Shown here: one piece after another, positions 50,791-60,414 of the stretch | Layout: each line of letters starts with the position of its first letter | How positions within the stretch are numbered: position 1 is the first letter of the stretch | Origin: Yersinia aleksiciae | GTDB taxonomy: Bacteria > Pseudomonadota > Gammaproteobacteria > Enterobacterales > Enterobacteriaceae | Direction: 5' to 3' | DNA: 64,000 bases | Assembly: GCF_001047675.1 (NCBI RefSeq) | Contig: NZ_CP011975.1 | Coordinates: 62,001 to 126,000, forward strand | Made by a program: the position numbers and the translations under genes | The notes under the pieces: generated by a model | Seen by the model: the letters and a program-made list of their open reading frames with translations, nothing else | Database searches by the model: none | Told to the model about the DNA's origin: nothing

Positions 50791-51306
50791 ATGGCCTTAC
50801 CACGCAAACTTAAGTTCCTGAATGTATTCAATGACGGGAACAGCTATCAAGGGGTGGTTGAATCGATCACCTTGCCAAAATTAAACCGCAAATTTGAAGA
50901 GTTTCGCGGCGGCGGGATGAACGGCAGCGCCAAGGTTGATTTGGGGTTAGCTGACGGCGCGTTAGATGTTGATTGGACGTTAGGCGGTATTGAGTCCGAG
51001 ATTTACAAGCAATGGGGGGTAACTAAAGTCGATGGCGTGCTACTGCGCTTTGCTGGCTCCTATCAGCGCGACGATACCGGCGAAACCCACGCAGTAGAAA
51101 TTGTGATGCGTGGCCGCCATGAGGAAATTGACGGTGGCGACAGCAAGCAAGGTGATAACACCACGACCAAGATTTCCACCAAAAACACCTACTACAAATT
51201 GACGTGGGACGGCGAAGTGCTGATCGAGGTCGATATTGTGAATATGGTCGAAATGGTCAACGGCGTCGATATGTTGGAAGCCCACCGCCGCAATATTGGC
51301 CTTTAA
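50791..51306 (+). CDS. FII: tail tube protein gpFII
   Basis: A 171-residue tube subunit, the P2 FII length class (172). Segments LPRKLKFLNVFNDGNSYQG and IVNMVEMVNGVDMLEAHRRN are typical. AAGGAG precedes the ATG. Confidence 0.96.
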   Translation: MALPRKLKFLNVFNDGNSYQGVVESITLPKLNRKFEEFRGGGMNGSAKVDLGLADGALDVDWTLGGIESEIYKQWGVTKVDGVLLRFAGSYQRDDTGETHAVEIVMRGRHEEIDGGDSKQGDNTTTKISTKNTYYKLTWDGEVLIEVDIVNMVEMVNGVDMLEAHRRNIGL

Positions 51307-51465
51307 TACCCCTCATCAGAGAATGGATGACGAGTCGCGATAGCCCAATCGATGGGGAAATGTTCCGTTCGGGTCGTAGCGGCTTAGGCCGCCGGAGCGC
51401 CCGTAGGAACAGTCGCCCCGTCGCACTCGGGGGCAAACCTCCTAACTTTTAATCGGATAATTATT
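51307..51465 (+). other. GC-rich intergenic segment FII-E
   Basis: About 160 bp without a convincing ORF in an otherwise tightly packed operon. It contains short inverted repeats (GCGGCTTAGGCCGC around 51378, and a GGGGC/GCCCC pairing near 51413-51433). It may be a structured RNA element tuning E expression. P2 has a much shorter gap here. Confidence 0.4.
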
Positions 51466-51777
51466 ATGAAAAAAGACACGACTGAACCCCAATTTAATGT
51501 AATCACGCTGGATGTGCCTATTATCCGGGGTAATACCACGATTACCGAAGTGACGGTCAATAAACCCAACGCCGGAGCGCTGCGCGGTGCCAAACTGCAA
51601 GCATTGCTAGATACCGATGTTGACGCACTGATCCGTGTATTACCTCGTATCACTACCCCTAATCTGACCGTGCCAGAAATTAGCAACCTTGATCCGGCTG
51701 ATATCTATGCACTGTCTCAGGCGCTGGCGATTTTTTTCTTGCCGAACTCGGTCAAGTCAGACTACCTGAGTGCTTAA
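51466..51777 (+). CDS. E: tail protein gpE
   Basis: A 103-residue protein (P2 E 91) with the family core VTVNKPNAGALRGAKLQALL and DIYALSQALAIFF. Like lambda G, E is made alone and, through a frameshift, as E+E'; the ratio matters for tape-measure assembly. Confidence 0.9.
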   Translation: MKKDTTEPQFNVITLDVPIIRGNTTITEVTVNKPNAGALRGAKLQALLDTDVDALIRVLPRITTPNLTVPEISNLDPADIYALSQALAIFFLPNSVKSDYLSA

Positions 51778-51911
51778 CGGTTGACGATTTGGTGGCGGAT
51801 ATCGCGGTCACTTTCCATTGGCCGCCATCAGCTACCGACCCAATGACTATTGGCGAGCTTTTAGAATGGCGGCATAAAGCCATTATCCGTAACGGGGGCA
51901 GCGATGAGTGA
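51736..51911 (+). CDS. E': gpE' extension made by -1 frameshift
   Basis: At 51732-51738 the heptamer T TTT TTC lies in the right frame for a -1 slip. The -1 frame then continues (LAELGQVRLPECLTVDDLVA, FHWPPSATDPMTIGELLEWR) to a TGA at 51909, overlapping the T start. The WPPS...M-EL-EWR pattern is that of P2 E' and lambda T. The fusion acts as chaperone for the gpT tape measure. Confidence 0.85.
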
Positions 51912-54828
51912 TAAGAACCTCCGCTTACAGGTTTCTTTAAGCGCCATTGATAAAATTACCAAGCCATTTAAATCTATGTTGGCCAGCAATAAAACGCTGG
52001 CCGCATCGATTAAAGCGACGAAAGACCAACTCAAACAACTGGATACGCAGTCCGGCAAGATTGAGGGCTTTCGTAAGAATAAAGTGGCGGTTAATGGTGC
52101 CGCTCAAGCGCTGGCCGCCGCACGCGATAAAGCGCGCCAACTCGCCACCGAATTAAAATACAGTGCCGCACCGACCGCTAAGCAGGCCAAAGAGTTTAAA
52201 CGCGCCAGTGAAGAGGCCGCCAAACTAAAACAAAAATACAATGATTTACGCACCGCGCTACATACCCAGCGTAGCGCATTGCAAAATAGCGGTATTGCCA
52301 CTAACCGATTAGGTCAGGCACAGCGATCCCTTAAAGCCAATATCACCAGCACCACCGCCGCGCTGACCGCACAGCAGCGGCGATTAGAACAGCAAGCGCA
52401 GCAGCAACAGCGCCTTAGCGCTGCCCGCAACCGCTTTGATAGCAGCAATCAGCGCAAAGCCATTGCCGCCGGATTGGGCTACACCTCGCTCTCCACTGGC
52501 CGCGCCATGGGCCGCGGGATTGAAAGCGCCTTGCATGTCGGTTATGAGTTTGATGCCATGATGAGCGGCACTCAGGCGGTAACCCGCATTAAAGATAAAA
52601 ACTCGCCTGAAATGCAAGGTATGCGCCATCAGGCGCGTACCTTGCCGCTGACATCTAAATTTACCGATCTGCAAGTCGCCGAGGGTCAATATTACCTTGG
52701 CCGTACTGGCTACAGCCCTAAGCAGGTCGTCGGGGCCATGCCGGGTATGTTGAATCTGGCAGCGGCCGGGGATATCGATCTCGGTACCACCGCAGATATT
52801 GCCTCCAATATTCAAACCGCGATGGGGATTCCAGCGGAGAAAATGGATCGGGTGGCTGATGTGCTCACCGCCCTGTTTACCCGTAATAACGTCGATATCC
52901 CGATGTTGGGTGAATCTATGAAATATTCCGGTGGTGTTGGGCGCGAATACGGGCAGAGTCTGGAAACTGTTGCGGCGTCTACCGCCATGCTGGGTAGCGC
53001 CGGTATTCAGGGCAGTCAGGCCGGTACCACCATGCGCAGTATCTTAAGCCGTATTGGTGGATCCAGTACCGTTAAAGATTTAGGCGTTAAAACTGCTGAT
53101 AAAAACGGCAATATGCGCGATTTGGTTGATATCCTGAAAGATATCAATGAGAAAACCGCGAAAATGGGCAACGTTGAGCGCGGCGCTATTTTTAAAGATA
53201 TCGCCGGACAATATGCTGTTACCGGTTTTGGTGTGTTGATGCACGCTGCCGGTAATGGCTCACTAGATAAGATGCGCGGGCAGCCCGGCGAGTATGACGG
53301 CGAAGCGGCTCGCGTAGCTGCCACTAAGTTGGATAACCTGAAAGGCGACATGACCATCATTCATGCCGCTTTGGAGAACGTCAGCGTTGAATTATTTGAA
53401 AAAAATGACGCATGGCTTAGGTCAACAGCCAAAAGCATTACTGAGTTTATGCATGGCGTGGCTGAGTTTCTCAAGGCCCACCCAAAAATCAGCCTTGGCA
53501 TTGTGCAGGTAGGTACCGCTGTCGCTATCGCGACTGCCGCATTTGGTGCGCTGGCGATTGCTGTGGTCGGTATTTTGGGGCCGTTCGCGCTACTGCGTTT
53601 TACCACCTCAGTATTGGGTATTCGCTTACTGCCGCGCCTGTCGTTGGGTATGTCCAAACTGGCGAGCACCACCCCGATAACCACACGTCAGATTGGCGCT
53701 TTTAGTCGCTCACTGCTCACCCTGTCTAAAAATGGCGGCCAGTCGGCTGTTACCAGCCTTAAAGGGCTGGGGAATGGGCTGGTTAGTGTGGTGCGATCGC
53801 CGGTTAAATCCGGTATTAGCGGCTTTAAAATGCTGGGTAATGGCATTAGCTGGCTGGCTAAGTCCCCACTTAAATTCCTGCGTTTTGCCCTTGGCGGCTT
53901 GGGTAGTCTGCTTGGGATTTTAATCAGCCCGATTGGCCTGATTGCGGCGGCCATCGTGGGCGCTGGTTTACTGATTTACAAATACTGGAAACCGATTAAA
54001 GCATTTTTGGGGGGCGTGGTAGAGGGCTTTATGCAAGCCGCTGCCCCGATTAAAGAAGCACTAAAACCGCTGGGGCCGGTGTTTGACTGGATTGGTGATG
54101 CGGTTAAAAACGTGTGGAACTGGTTTAAAAAGTTACTGGAACCAGTGCAATCGACCACCGCCGATTTAAACAGCGCCGCCGATGCTGGGAAATCCTTTGG
54201 TCAGTTCTTGGCTGATGGTATCAATCTGGCAATGACGCCGCTCAAATTACTGATCTCATCCATTAAGTGGGTGTTGGAAAAGCTGGATGAAGTAAAACAG
54301 CGCTCCGAGAAAACCCGCGAACTGGCGCAGAGTAATCCGGCGGTAGCGGCCGCCGCAGGTAACTACGGCATCACATGGAAGCCCGCCCCAAAGGGCAACA
54401 GCGCCGCTGATATTGCCGCGAAATATACCGGTGAATATGATAGTGGTGGCTATATCCCGCTGGGTAAATTTGGCGTAGTGGGTGAGCATGGCCCTGAAAT
54501 CATCAACGGCCCCGCGCAAGTTACCGGCCGCCGTAATACCGCCGCAATGGCGGTCGCGGCTTCCATGTTATTCAGTGGCTATCAGGCCGCCGCCGCACCG
54601 CTGCATCCATACAGTTTACCGGCGGCGCAGTACCGCAGTCACAATAACGGCCAATCCGGCAACCAACAGCAAAACCAAGTCAGCACTGGTGCACCCATTA
54701 TCAATATCTACCCGCTGCCACAACATGACGCGCAAGATATCGCGCGTGAGGTAGCCCGCCAGCTAGCCGCCCACCGCAGCCAGGCACAAAGTAAATCAAA
54801 CCGCAGTTATCAAGACCATGACGATTAA
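51904..54828 (+). CDS. T: tape measure protein gpT
   Basis: A 974-residue protein, longer than P2 T (815), so the tail is expected to be longer in proportion. N-terminal coiled coil (about 20-190), a conserved middle (GYEFDAMMSGTQAVTRIKDK, TMRSILSRIGGSST), several hydrophobic segments (about 535-570 and 665-690) and a helical C terminus ending in a glutamine-rich tail. It sets tail length and later helps DNA cross the membrane. Confidence 0.94.
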   Translation: MSDKNLRLQVSLSAIDKITKPFKSMLASNKTLAASIKATKDQLKQLDTQSGKIEGFRKNKVAVNGAAQALAAARDKARQLATELKYSAAPTAKQAKEFKRASEEAAKLKQKYNDLRTALHTQRSALQNSGIATNRLGQAQRSLKANITSTTAALTAQQRRLEQQAQQQQRLSAARNRFDSSNQRKAIAAGLGYTSLSTGRAMGRGIESALHVGYEFDAMMSGTQAVTRIKDKNSPEMQGMRHQARTLPLTSKFTDLQVAEGQYYLGRTGYSPKQVVGAMPGMLNLAAAGDIDLGTTADIASNIQTAMGIPAEKMDRVADVLTALFTRNNVDIPMLGESMKYSGGVGREYGQSLETVAASTAMLGSAGIQGSQAGTTMRSILSRIGGSSTVKDLGVKTADKNGNMRDLVDILKDINEKTAKMGNVERGAIFKDIAGQYAVTGFGVLMHAAGNGSLDKMRGQPGEYDGEAARVAATKLDNLKGDMTIIHAALENVSVELFEKNDAWLRSTAKSITEFMHGVAEFLKAHPKISLGIVQVGTAVAIATAAFGALAIAVVGILGPFALLRFTTSVLGIRLLPRLSLGMSKLASTTPITTRQIGAFSRSLLTLSKNGGQSAVTSLKGLGNGLVSVVRSPVKSGISGFKMLGNGISWLAKSPLKFLRFALGGLGSLLGILISPIGLIAAAIVGAGLLIYKYWKPIKAFLGGVVEGFMQAAAPIKEALKPLGPVFDWIGDAVKNVWNWFKKLLEPVQSTTADLNSAADAGKSFGQFLADGINLAMTPLKLLISSIKWVLEKLDEVKQRSEKTRELAQSNPAVAAAAGNYGITWKPAPKGNSAADIAAKYTGEYDSGGYIPLGKFGVVGEHGPEIINGPAQVTGRRNTAAMAVAASMLFSGYQAAAAPLHPYSLPAAQYRSHNNGQSGNQQQNQVSTGAPIINIYPLPQHDAQDIAREVARQLAAHRSQAQSKSNRSYQDHDD

Positions 54829-54839
54829 GGAGCACTAAC

Positions 54840-55304
54840 ATGATGATGGCATTTGGGATGTTTATATTTATGCTGCAAACCGTCCCCTACCAAGATTTTC
54901 AACATCAAATGGCATGGCGTCACCCGTCAAATGCCCGTATCGGCTTGCGGCCAATCAGCCAATTTTTAGGGCCAGATGAAGAATCAATTACCCTGTCCGG
55001 CGTGTTATACCCAGAATTGACCGGCGGTAAAGTCTCATTGATGGCGCTACAACTGATGGCTGAAACGGGTAAGGCTTGGTCATTGATTGAAGGGAATGGC
55101 GCGATCCACGGCATGTTTGTAATTGAGAATCTTAGCCGCACCAAAAGTATCTTTTTCAGTGACGGTTCGGCACGCAAGATTGAATTCACGCTGACATTAA
55201 AACGTACCGATGAATCTTTAAAAGAGATGTTTGGTGATTTATCTCAGCAATTTGACGATATCGCCGCGCAAATATCTGATACCGCCAGCGGGTTATTATC
55301 ATGA
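54840..55304 (+). CDS. U: tail protein gpU
   Basis: A 154-residue protein of the gpU family (MFIFMLQTVPYQDFQHQMAW, EESITLSGVLYPELTGG). Three ATGs stand in a row at the start. It forms part of the tail hub. The stop overlaps D by 4 bp. Confidence 0.93.
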   Translation: MMMAFGMFIFMLQTVPYQDFQHQMAWRHPSNARIGLRPISQFLGPDEESITLSGVLYPELTGGKVSLMALQLMAETGKAWSLIEGNGAIHGMFVIENLSRTKSIFFSDGSARKIEFTLTLKRTDESLKEMFGDLSQQFDDIAAQISDTASGLLS

Positions 55305-56404
55305 TCGATATCCTGTCCAATAACGGTCATAACGCACCGGATTATTCTATTACCGTGGATGGCATCGATAAAAGCGGCGGCATTAAAAAGCGGTTAATGT
55401 CGTTAACCTTGACTGATAATCGCGGTTTTGAAGCTGATCAGCTGGATATTGAACTGGATGATTCAGACGGTCAATTAGTACTGCCACGTCGCGGGGCAAA
55501 AATAGCGGTTGCACTGGGCTGGCAAGGGGCGGCGCTAATGGATAAAGGCGTATTTACCGTGGATGAAATAGAGCACAGCGGCGCACCGGATAAGCTGACT
55601 ATTCACGCCCGCAGTGCAGATTTTCGTGAAACACTGAATGTTCGCCGTGATCAGTCATACCATAAAACCACTATTGGCGGGATCATTAAAATAATTGCCG
55701 AGCGCAATAGACTCACGCCAACTTTAAATAAAGCCATGTCTGATTTAACGGTTGACCATATAGACCAAACCAACGAATCAGACGGTAATTTAATTACCCG
55801 ACTGGCAAAACAATATGGCGCTATTGCCGCGGTAAAAAATGGAAATCTGTTATTTATCAAACAAGGTCAGGCGAAAACCGCCAGCGGTAAACCGATTCCG
55901 GTTATGACCCTTATTCGCAGTTTGGGTGACGGCCATCAATTTAGTATGGCTGACCGGGGCGCTTATACCGGCGTGGTGGCAAACTGGCTGAATACCCGCA
56001 CCACGGAAAAGCCGGTGGTTAAGGTAAAACGTAAGCGCAAAACAACCAGCACCGCCAAGCCCAAAGAGCCGGAAGAGCCGGAAGAGAAACAAGGTGAATA
56101 TCTGATCGGTACTGATGAAAATGTACTGACCTTACGCACCACTTACGCCAGCAAATACAATGCACAGCGAGCGGCTAAATCGAATTGGGAACGACTGCAA
56201 CGCGGCGCGGCTAAATTTTCTATTCAGCTTGCGAAGGGGCGCGCAGATCTCTATCCCGAAGTACCAGTTAAAGTGACCGGATTCAAAAAACAGATTGATG
56301 AAGCTGATTGGACATTGGTGACTGTGACCCATTCAGTGAGTGACAGTGGTTTTACTACCGTGCTGGAGCTAGAGGTGAAAATAGATGATTTGGATATGGA
56401 ATGA
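55301..56404 (+). CDS. D: tail hub protein gpD
   Basis: A 367-residue late-control/hub protein (P2 D 387), recognised by DNRGFEADQLDIELDDSDGQ, LPRRGAKIAVALGWQG and LAKQYGAIAAVKNGNLLFI. It corresponds to T4 gp27 and holds gpV at the tail tip. A lysine- and proline-rich linker lies at about 245-265. Confidence 0.94.
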   Translation: MIDILSNNGHNAPDYSITVDGIDKSGGIKKRLMSLTLTDNRGFEADQLDIELDDSDGQLVLPRRGAKIAVALGWQGAALMDKGVFTVDEIEHSGAPDKLTIHARSADFRETLNVRRDQSYHKTTIGGIIKIIAERNRLTPTLNKAMSDLTVDHIDQTNESDGNLITRLAKQYGAIAAVKNGNLLFIKQGQAKTASGKPIPVMTLIRSLGDGHQFSMADRGAYTGVVANWLNTRTTEKPVVKVKRKRKTTSTAKPKEPEEPEEKQGEYLIGTDENVLTLRTTYASKYNAQRAAKSNWERLQRGAAKFSIQLAKGRADLYPEVPVKVTGFKKQIDEADWTLVTVTHSVSDSGFTTVLELEVKIDDLDME

Positions 56405-56478
56405 TGATTTTTAATCAATAATCACGCATAATTATCATTAACACCGACCCTAGTCGGGATGATACCGGAGTCCGGATC

Positions 56479-56694
56479 ATGTTCAATTGCCCTTTATGCC
56501 ACGGAGCAGCCCATACCCGCAGCAGCAGCCAGGTAACCACCGAAACCAAAGAGCGCTATCACCAATGTATTAATGTGAATTGCGGCCATACCTTTGTGAC
56601 GGTGGAAAGTTTCATGCGTTCAATATCGAAACCTAGCGAGATAAACCCGGTCCAACCTCATCCACAAACCGAAGGTCAGGTAGTCATGTTTTGA
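56479..56694 (+). CDS. ogr: late transcription activator Ogr
   Basis: A 71-residue zinc-finger protein with the Ogr/Delta cysteines CPLC and CINVNC in the usual spacing (C-x2-C...C-x4-C). It binds the late-promoter dyads and contacts RNA polymerase alpha to switch on head, tail and lysis genes. P2 Ogr has 72 residues. A CCGAC-CTA-GTCGG hairpin lies just upstream and a terminator downstream. Confidence 0.93.
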   Translation: MFNCPLCHGAAHTRSSSQVTTETKERYHQCINVNCGHTFVTVESFMRSISKPSEINPVQPHPQTEGQVVMF

Positions 56695-56726
56695 CCACTG
56701 AAAAGAAATTTATCTGCCCTACCCTC

Positions 56727-56747
56727 ATCCCGCTTTTGCGGGATTTT
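56727..56747 (+). terminator. intrinsic terminator after ogr
   Basis: ATCCCGC-TTTT-GCGGGAT with a TTTT tail ends the rightward prophage transcript just before attR. Confidence 0.85.
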
Positions 56748-56812
56748 CTATGACACCAAAAACCGATGCTGCCATCGTGCTGCCATTTTGCTGCCACTTG
56801 CCAAATCTCAGG

Positions 56813-56936
56813 CACAAAAAAACCGCCTCACGGCGGCTAACGACATACTCATACTACTTTGTTTTACTTAGAATATTTTCCATGGTGCCCGGGGCGGGAC
56901 TTGAACCCGCACAGCCATAAGCCGAGGGATTTTAAA
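56813..56936. repeat. attR repeat within tRNA-Leu
   Basis: Second copy of the 124-bp repeat, identical to 21061-21184. Here it runs into the intact 5' half of the tRNA, so the tRNA gene stays functional after integration. Confidence 0.95.
56816..56837 (-). terminator. terminator of the tRNA operon
   Basis: On the minus strand CCGCC-GTGA-GGCGG is followed by seven T residues. It ends the Gly-Cys-Leu tRNA transcript. A second copy, carried by attL, lies at 21064-21085. Confidence 0.85.
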
Positions 56937-56968
56937 TCCCTTGTGTCTACCGATTTCACCACCCGGGC
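56883..56968 (-). tRNA. leuZ: tRNA-Leu(UAA)
   Basis: An 86-nt class-II tRNA with a 7-bp acceptor stem GCCCGGG/CCCGGGC, the long variable arm, anticodon TAA and an encoded CCA. It is the prophage attachment gene; the 3' half lies inside attR. Confidence 0.97.
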
Positions 56969-56978
56969 TCTGGAAAAC

Positions 56979-57052
56979 TGGAGGCGCGTCCCGGAGTCGA
57001 ACCGAGGTAGACGGATTTGCAATCCGTAGCATGGCCACTCTGCCAACGCGCC
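56979..57052 (-). tRNA. cysT: tRNA-Cys(GCA)
   Basis: A 74-nt cloverleaf with anticodon GCA in GGATTGCAAATCC, acceptor stem GGCGCGT and encoded CCA. Middle gene of the three-tRNA operon, as in E. coli glyW-cysT-leuZ. Confidence 0.97.
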
Positions 57053-57105
57053 TTATTCTTCTTTGCCTTTACAGCTTAGGTCCGCTTAAAGCCAACCTAT
57101 TAATT

Positions 57106-57181
<76 letters not shown>

Positions 57182-57247
57182 AACATCAGAACTTACTGAT
57201 TTTTTTGCTATCTTTCGACATTTTGTTGCTGCCGTCTGATGCGATGC

Positions 57248-57275
57248 ATTCTACTTACCTGACGCAGTGAGTCAA
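57248..57275 (-). promoter_or_regulatory. promoter of the tRNA operon
   Basis: On the minus strand TTGACT, 16 bp, TAGAAT, followed by a GC-containing discriminator, about 65 bp before tRNA-Gly. A strong stable-RNA type sigma-70 promoter. Confidence 0.75.
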
Positions 57276-57325
57276 TAAAATTATCTGACTAATGCGTTCG
57301 TTTGCTGCTTTTTACGGCGCTTCGA

Positions 57326-57874
57326 TCAAGGTTCGAGCAAATCTTTCCAGGCAGCGTTTAAATATTGAAACATTGACCAGAATGTCAGTACCGCAGCAAT
57401 GTAAAGAAGAACAAAGCTAGCAAGCTCGATGTTATGATCTGGACGCCAAAGTAAGCCGACCAACGACCCCATTTGAGCTGTTGTTTTAACTTTCCCAATC
57501 CATGATACCGCGACACTACTGCGTTTACCAAGTTCAGCCATCCACTCACGGAGGGAGGAAATGATAATTTCACGGGCAATCATGGTTGCAGCTGGCAACG
57601 TAATCCACCAGACGTGGTAATGCTCAGCAACCAGCACCAACGCGATGGCAACCATGACCTTATCCGCTACAGGGTCAAGAAAAGCCCCAAAGCGGGTTGT
57701 TTGCTTCCAACGGCGGGCTAAAAAGCCATCAAACCAATCGGTTGCTGCTGCAAACACAAATATGATGGCACAAACCATCGGAGCCCATACGAATGGCAGA
57801 TAGAATGCCAAAACAAAGAATGGGATGAGTACAACGCGGAACAGGGTAAGCCAAGTCGGTATATTCAATTGCAT
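57326..57874 (-). CDS. pgsA: CDP-diacylglycerol-glycerol-3-phosphate 3-phosphatidyltransferase
   Basis: A 182-residue inner-membrane enzyme, the length of E. coli PgsA. It has the CDP-alcohol phosphotransferase motif D-x2-D-G-x2-A-R...G-x3-D-x3-D ([20 protein letters not shown] then AFLDPVADK) and about four to five helices. It makes phosphatidylglycerophosphate, the precursor of phosphatidylglycerol and cardiolipin. It lies between uvrC and the tRNA operon, as in E. coli. Confidence 0.97.
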   Translation of the reverse strand: MQLNIPTWLTLFRVVLIPFFVLAFYLPFVWAPMVCAIIFVFAAATDWFDGFLARRWKQTTRFGAFLDPVADKVMVAIALVLVAEHYHVWWITLPAATMIAREIIISSLREWMAELGKRSSVAVSWIGKVKTTAQMGSLVGLLWRPDHNIELASFVLLYIAAVLTFWSMFQYLNAAWKDLLEP

Positions 57875-57932
57875 AATGCTACGATAACTATCTGGCTGGT
57901 GAGGACATTATGAGTATGGTGCAACATTAGCC

Positions 57933-59765
57933 TCAGTGTTTCAATGCATTGTAGATTTTTTCTGCCAATGCTTGTGAAATACTCGGCACTTTTGCAATTT
58001 CCTCAACGCTTGCGTTCAATAGAGGTTGCAGCCCACCCATATATTTCAGCAAAATTTGCCGTCTTTTAGGGCCGATCCCCTCTATCGTTTCTAACGCACT
58101 GGTATTTTTTACTTTAGAACGACGCTGCCGGTGCCCGGTTATTGCATGGTTGTGAGAGTCATCACGGATATGTTGAATCAAATGTAATGCTGGCGAATCA
58201 GGTGGCAACGAAAAGCCTTCCCCTTCTGCAGCCAAGAACAATGTTTCCAGCCCCGCTTTCCTATCACTTCCTTTTGCAACCCCAACCAATAAAGGCTTTT
58301 GCTTATCCCAGGGTACGTTGAGCGAAGCAAAAACGTCAAAAGCCTGAGACAACTGGCCTTTCCCTCCATCAATAAAAATAACGTCAGGTATTTTTTTCTC
58401 ATCTAATGCCTTACCATACCTACGCTTAAGTACTTGGGACATCGCTGCATAATCATCACCGGGCGTGATGCCACTAATATTGTAGCGTCTATATTCTGAA
58501 CGTACAGGACCATTCGCATCAAATACTACGCAAGACGCTACTGTTTGTTCCCCCATCGTATGACTGATGTCAAAACACTCCATACGATTGATCTCATCAA
58601 GATTCAAAATCTTGGCTAATTCTTTCATCCGCTGATGAATAGTTGATTGCTGTGATAAGCGAGTAATCAACGCGGTGGAGGCATTTGTACGAGCAAGCTT
58701 CAGATAGCGTGCTCGATCACCTCGGGGACGACTTTGGATCTGAATTTTCCTTCCAGCCAACTCAGAAAGTGATGAGGCCAACAGATCTTTTTCTTCAAGT
58801 ATGAAGTCCAACAAGATTTCGCCAGGGAGTGTACGCCCCTGACTTCCTTGTAAGTAAAACTGCCCAACAAATGTCTGGACGACTTCACTTAGCTCGGTTC
58901 CTGCAGGTACTTTCGGGAAGTAACTTCGACTTCCAAGCACTTTACCCTGCCGTATAAATAGCACATGGACACAAGCTAACCCGGCATCGAATGCAACACC
59001 GATAACATCGAGATCCTCGCTGTCGCCGGAAACAAACTGCTGCTCGGTAACTCGCCGTACAGCCTGAATTTGATCTCGAATACGGGCTGCATCTTCAAAA
59101 TTCAATGACTTGCTGGCTTCTTCCATACGAGAAATCAGTTGGGTTAAGACTTGTTGATCTTTCCCTGACAGGAACAAGCGCACATAATCAACCTGACGCT
59201 GATACTCTTCATCACTCACCAGTCCCGCAACACAGGGCCCAGAACAACGACCGATTTGATACTGCAGGCAGGGCCGTGAGCGATTGCGGTAAACACTATT
59301 TTCACACTGTCTGACAGGAAAAAGCTTTTGCAGCAATGCCAACGTTTCGCGAACAGCATAGGAGTTTGGAAATGGTCCGAAATACTCCCCTTTTTCGTGC
59401 TTTGCTCCACGATGAATTGCCAGACGCGGATGCGTATCCGCGCTTAAGAAAATAAGTGGGTACGACTTATCATCCCGCAACAACACATTGTAACGAGGTT
59501 GATAAAGTTTGATGTAATTATGCTCAAGCAACAAAGCTTCCGTTTCTGTATGGGTAACAGTCACGTCAATCTGAGCAATATTTTTGACCAAAGTCTCTGT
59601 TTTACGACTCGCGACTTGGGCACGAAAATAACTCGTCAGGCGCTTCTTAAGGTCTTTTGCTTTGCCGACATAAATAACTGTTCCCGCCTTATCATACATA
59701 CGGTAGACGCCAGGTTGGCTGGTGACAGTTTTTAAAAACTCTTTAGAATCAAAACAATCAGTCAC
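57933..59765 (-). CDS. uvrC: excinuclease ABC subunit C
   Basis: 610 residues from a GTG start that overlaps the uvrY stop (GTGACTGA), giving exactly the E. coli length; a longer reading is open upstream but runs into uvrY. Domains: GIY-YIG nuclease ([19 protein letters not shown]) for the 3' cut, a cysteine-rich middle ([13 protein letters not shown]), a UVR motif binding UvrB, the RNase H-like 5' nuclease ([18 protein letters not shown]) and tandem helix-hairpin-helix motifs at the C terminus. It makes both incisions in nucleotide excision repair. Confidence 0.97.
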   Translation of the reverse strand: MTDCFDSKEFLKTVTSQPGVYRMYDKAGTVIYVGKAKDLKKRLTSYFRAQVASRKTETLVKNIAQIDVTVTHTETEALLLEHNYIKLYQPRYNVLLRDDKSYPLIFLSADTHPRLAIHRGAKHEKGEYFGPFPNSYAVRETLALLQKLFPVRQCENSVYRNRSRPCLQYQIGRCSGPCVAGLVSDEEYQRQVDYVRLFLSGKDQQVLTQLISRMEEASKSLNFEDAARIRDQIQAVRRVTEQQFVSGDSEDLDVIGVAFDAGLACVHVLFIRQGKVLGSRSYFPKVPAGTELSEVVQTFVGQFYLQGSQGRTLPGEILLDFILEEKDLLASSLSELAGRKIQIQSRPRGDRARYLKLARTNASTALITRLSQQSTIHQRMKELAKILNLDEINRMECFDISHTMGEQTVASCVVFDANGPVRSEYRRYNISGITPGDDYAAMSQVLKRRYGKALDEKKIPDVIFIDGGKGQLSQAFDVFASLNVPWDKQKPLLVGVAKGSDRKAGLETLFLAAEGEGFSLPPDSPALHLIQHIRDDSHNHAITGHRQRRSKVKNTSALETIEGIGPKRRQILLKYMGGLQPLLNASVEEIAKVPSISQALAEKIYNALKH

Positions 59766-60414
59766 TATTAGATAACATCTCCGCGTTAAACAGACCATGG
59801 CGGATAGCCAAATGTGTCAATTCAACATCACCACTAATATTAAGCTTGCTAAACATCCGGTAACGATAGCTGTTCACTGTTTTAGGACTCAGGTGAAGTT
59901 GTTCCGATATCTCATTCACCTTTTGGCCTTTAGTTATCATTAGCATAATTTGTAACTCACGCTCTGACAAACAGCTAAAAGGCGTTTCAGTGGGCGGTTC
60001 CAACTGACCCAGCGCCATCTGTTGTGCAATATCCGAAGCAATATAACGTTGGCCCGAATGAACGGCACGGATAGCAGTAACAACATCCTGAGGCGCTGCG
60101 CCTTTACTTAGATAACCACCAGCACCCGCCTGCATGACTTTCGCAGGCAGCGGATTTTCCGTATGAATGGTTAGCATAATAACTTTAGTATCTGGAGAAT
60201 AACGCAAAATCTTACGCGTAGCTTCCAACCCGCCGATACCGGGCATATTCATATCCATCAAAACTATATCGACAACATGGCTACGGCACCATTTTACCGC
60301 ATCTTCGCCACACTGCATCTCACCTGCTACCTTGATACCCTTGATATCTTCAAGAATGCGTCGTATCCCTGCGCGCACCAGTTCGTGGTCATCAACAAGA
60401 AGAACGCTAATCAA
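59758..60414 (-). CDS. uvrY: response regulator UvrY
   Basis: A 218-residue response regulator. Receiver domain with VDDHELV, phosphorylated aspartate in VLMDMNMPG, and lysine in YLSKG; C-terminal LuxR-type helix-turn-helix ([20 protein letters not shown], then [19 protein letters not shown]). Phosphorylated by BarA, it activates the Csr small RNAs and so controls carbon use and virulence. It is translationally coupled to uvrC. Confidence 0.97.
   Translation of the reverse strand: MISVLLVDDHELVRAGIRRILEDIKGIKVAGEMQCGEDAVKWCRSHVVDIVLMDMNMPGIGGLEATRKILRYSPDTKVIMLTIHTENPLPAKVMQAGAGGYLSKGAAPQDVVTAIRAVHSGQRYIASDIAQQMALGQLEPPTETPFSCLSERELQIMLMITKGQKVNEISEQLHLSPKTVNSYRYRMFSKLNISGDVELTHLAIRHGLFNAEMLSNSD

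Larger units (their letters stand above)
21061..56936. mobile_element. P2-type prophage integrated in tRNA-Leu(UAA)
   Basis: The element is bounded by perfect 124-bp direct repeats (21061-21184 and 56813-56936), giving a unit of 35,752 bp. Gene order follows P2 from int through C, cox, A, cos, Q-P, O-N-M-L-X, lysis, R-S, V-W-J-I, H-G, FI-FII, E/E'-T, U-D to ogr. All structural genes are open, so the prophage may be inducible. No P2 gene B homologue is recognisable, and a lambda-type holin with an M15 endopeptidase replaces P2 Y and K. Accessory genes sit at int-C, A-cos, cos-Q and S-V. Confidence 0.96.

Noticed and set aside
21061..56936. CRISPR arrays, insertion sequences or rRNA genes in the window
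   Set aside because: No regularly spaced identical repeats with unique spacers, no transposase genes and no rRNA sequence were seen; the only regular array is the three-copy 33-bp set near cos.
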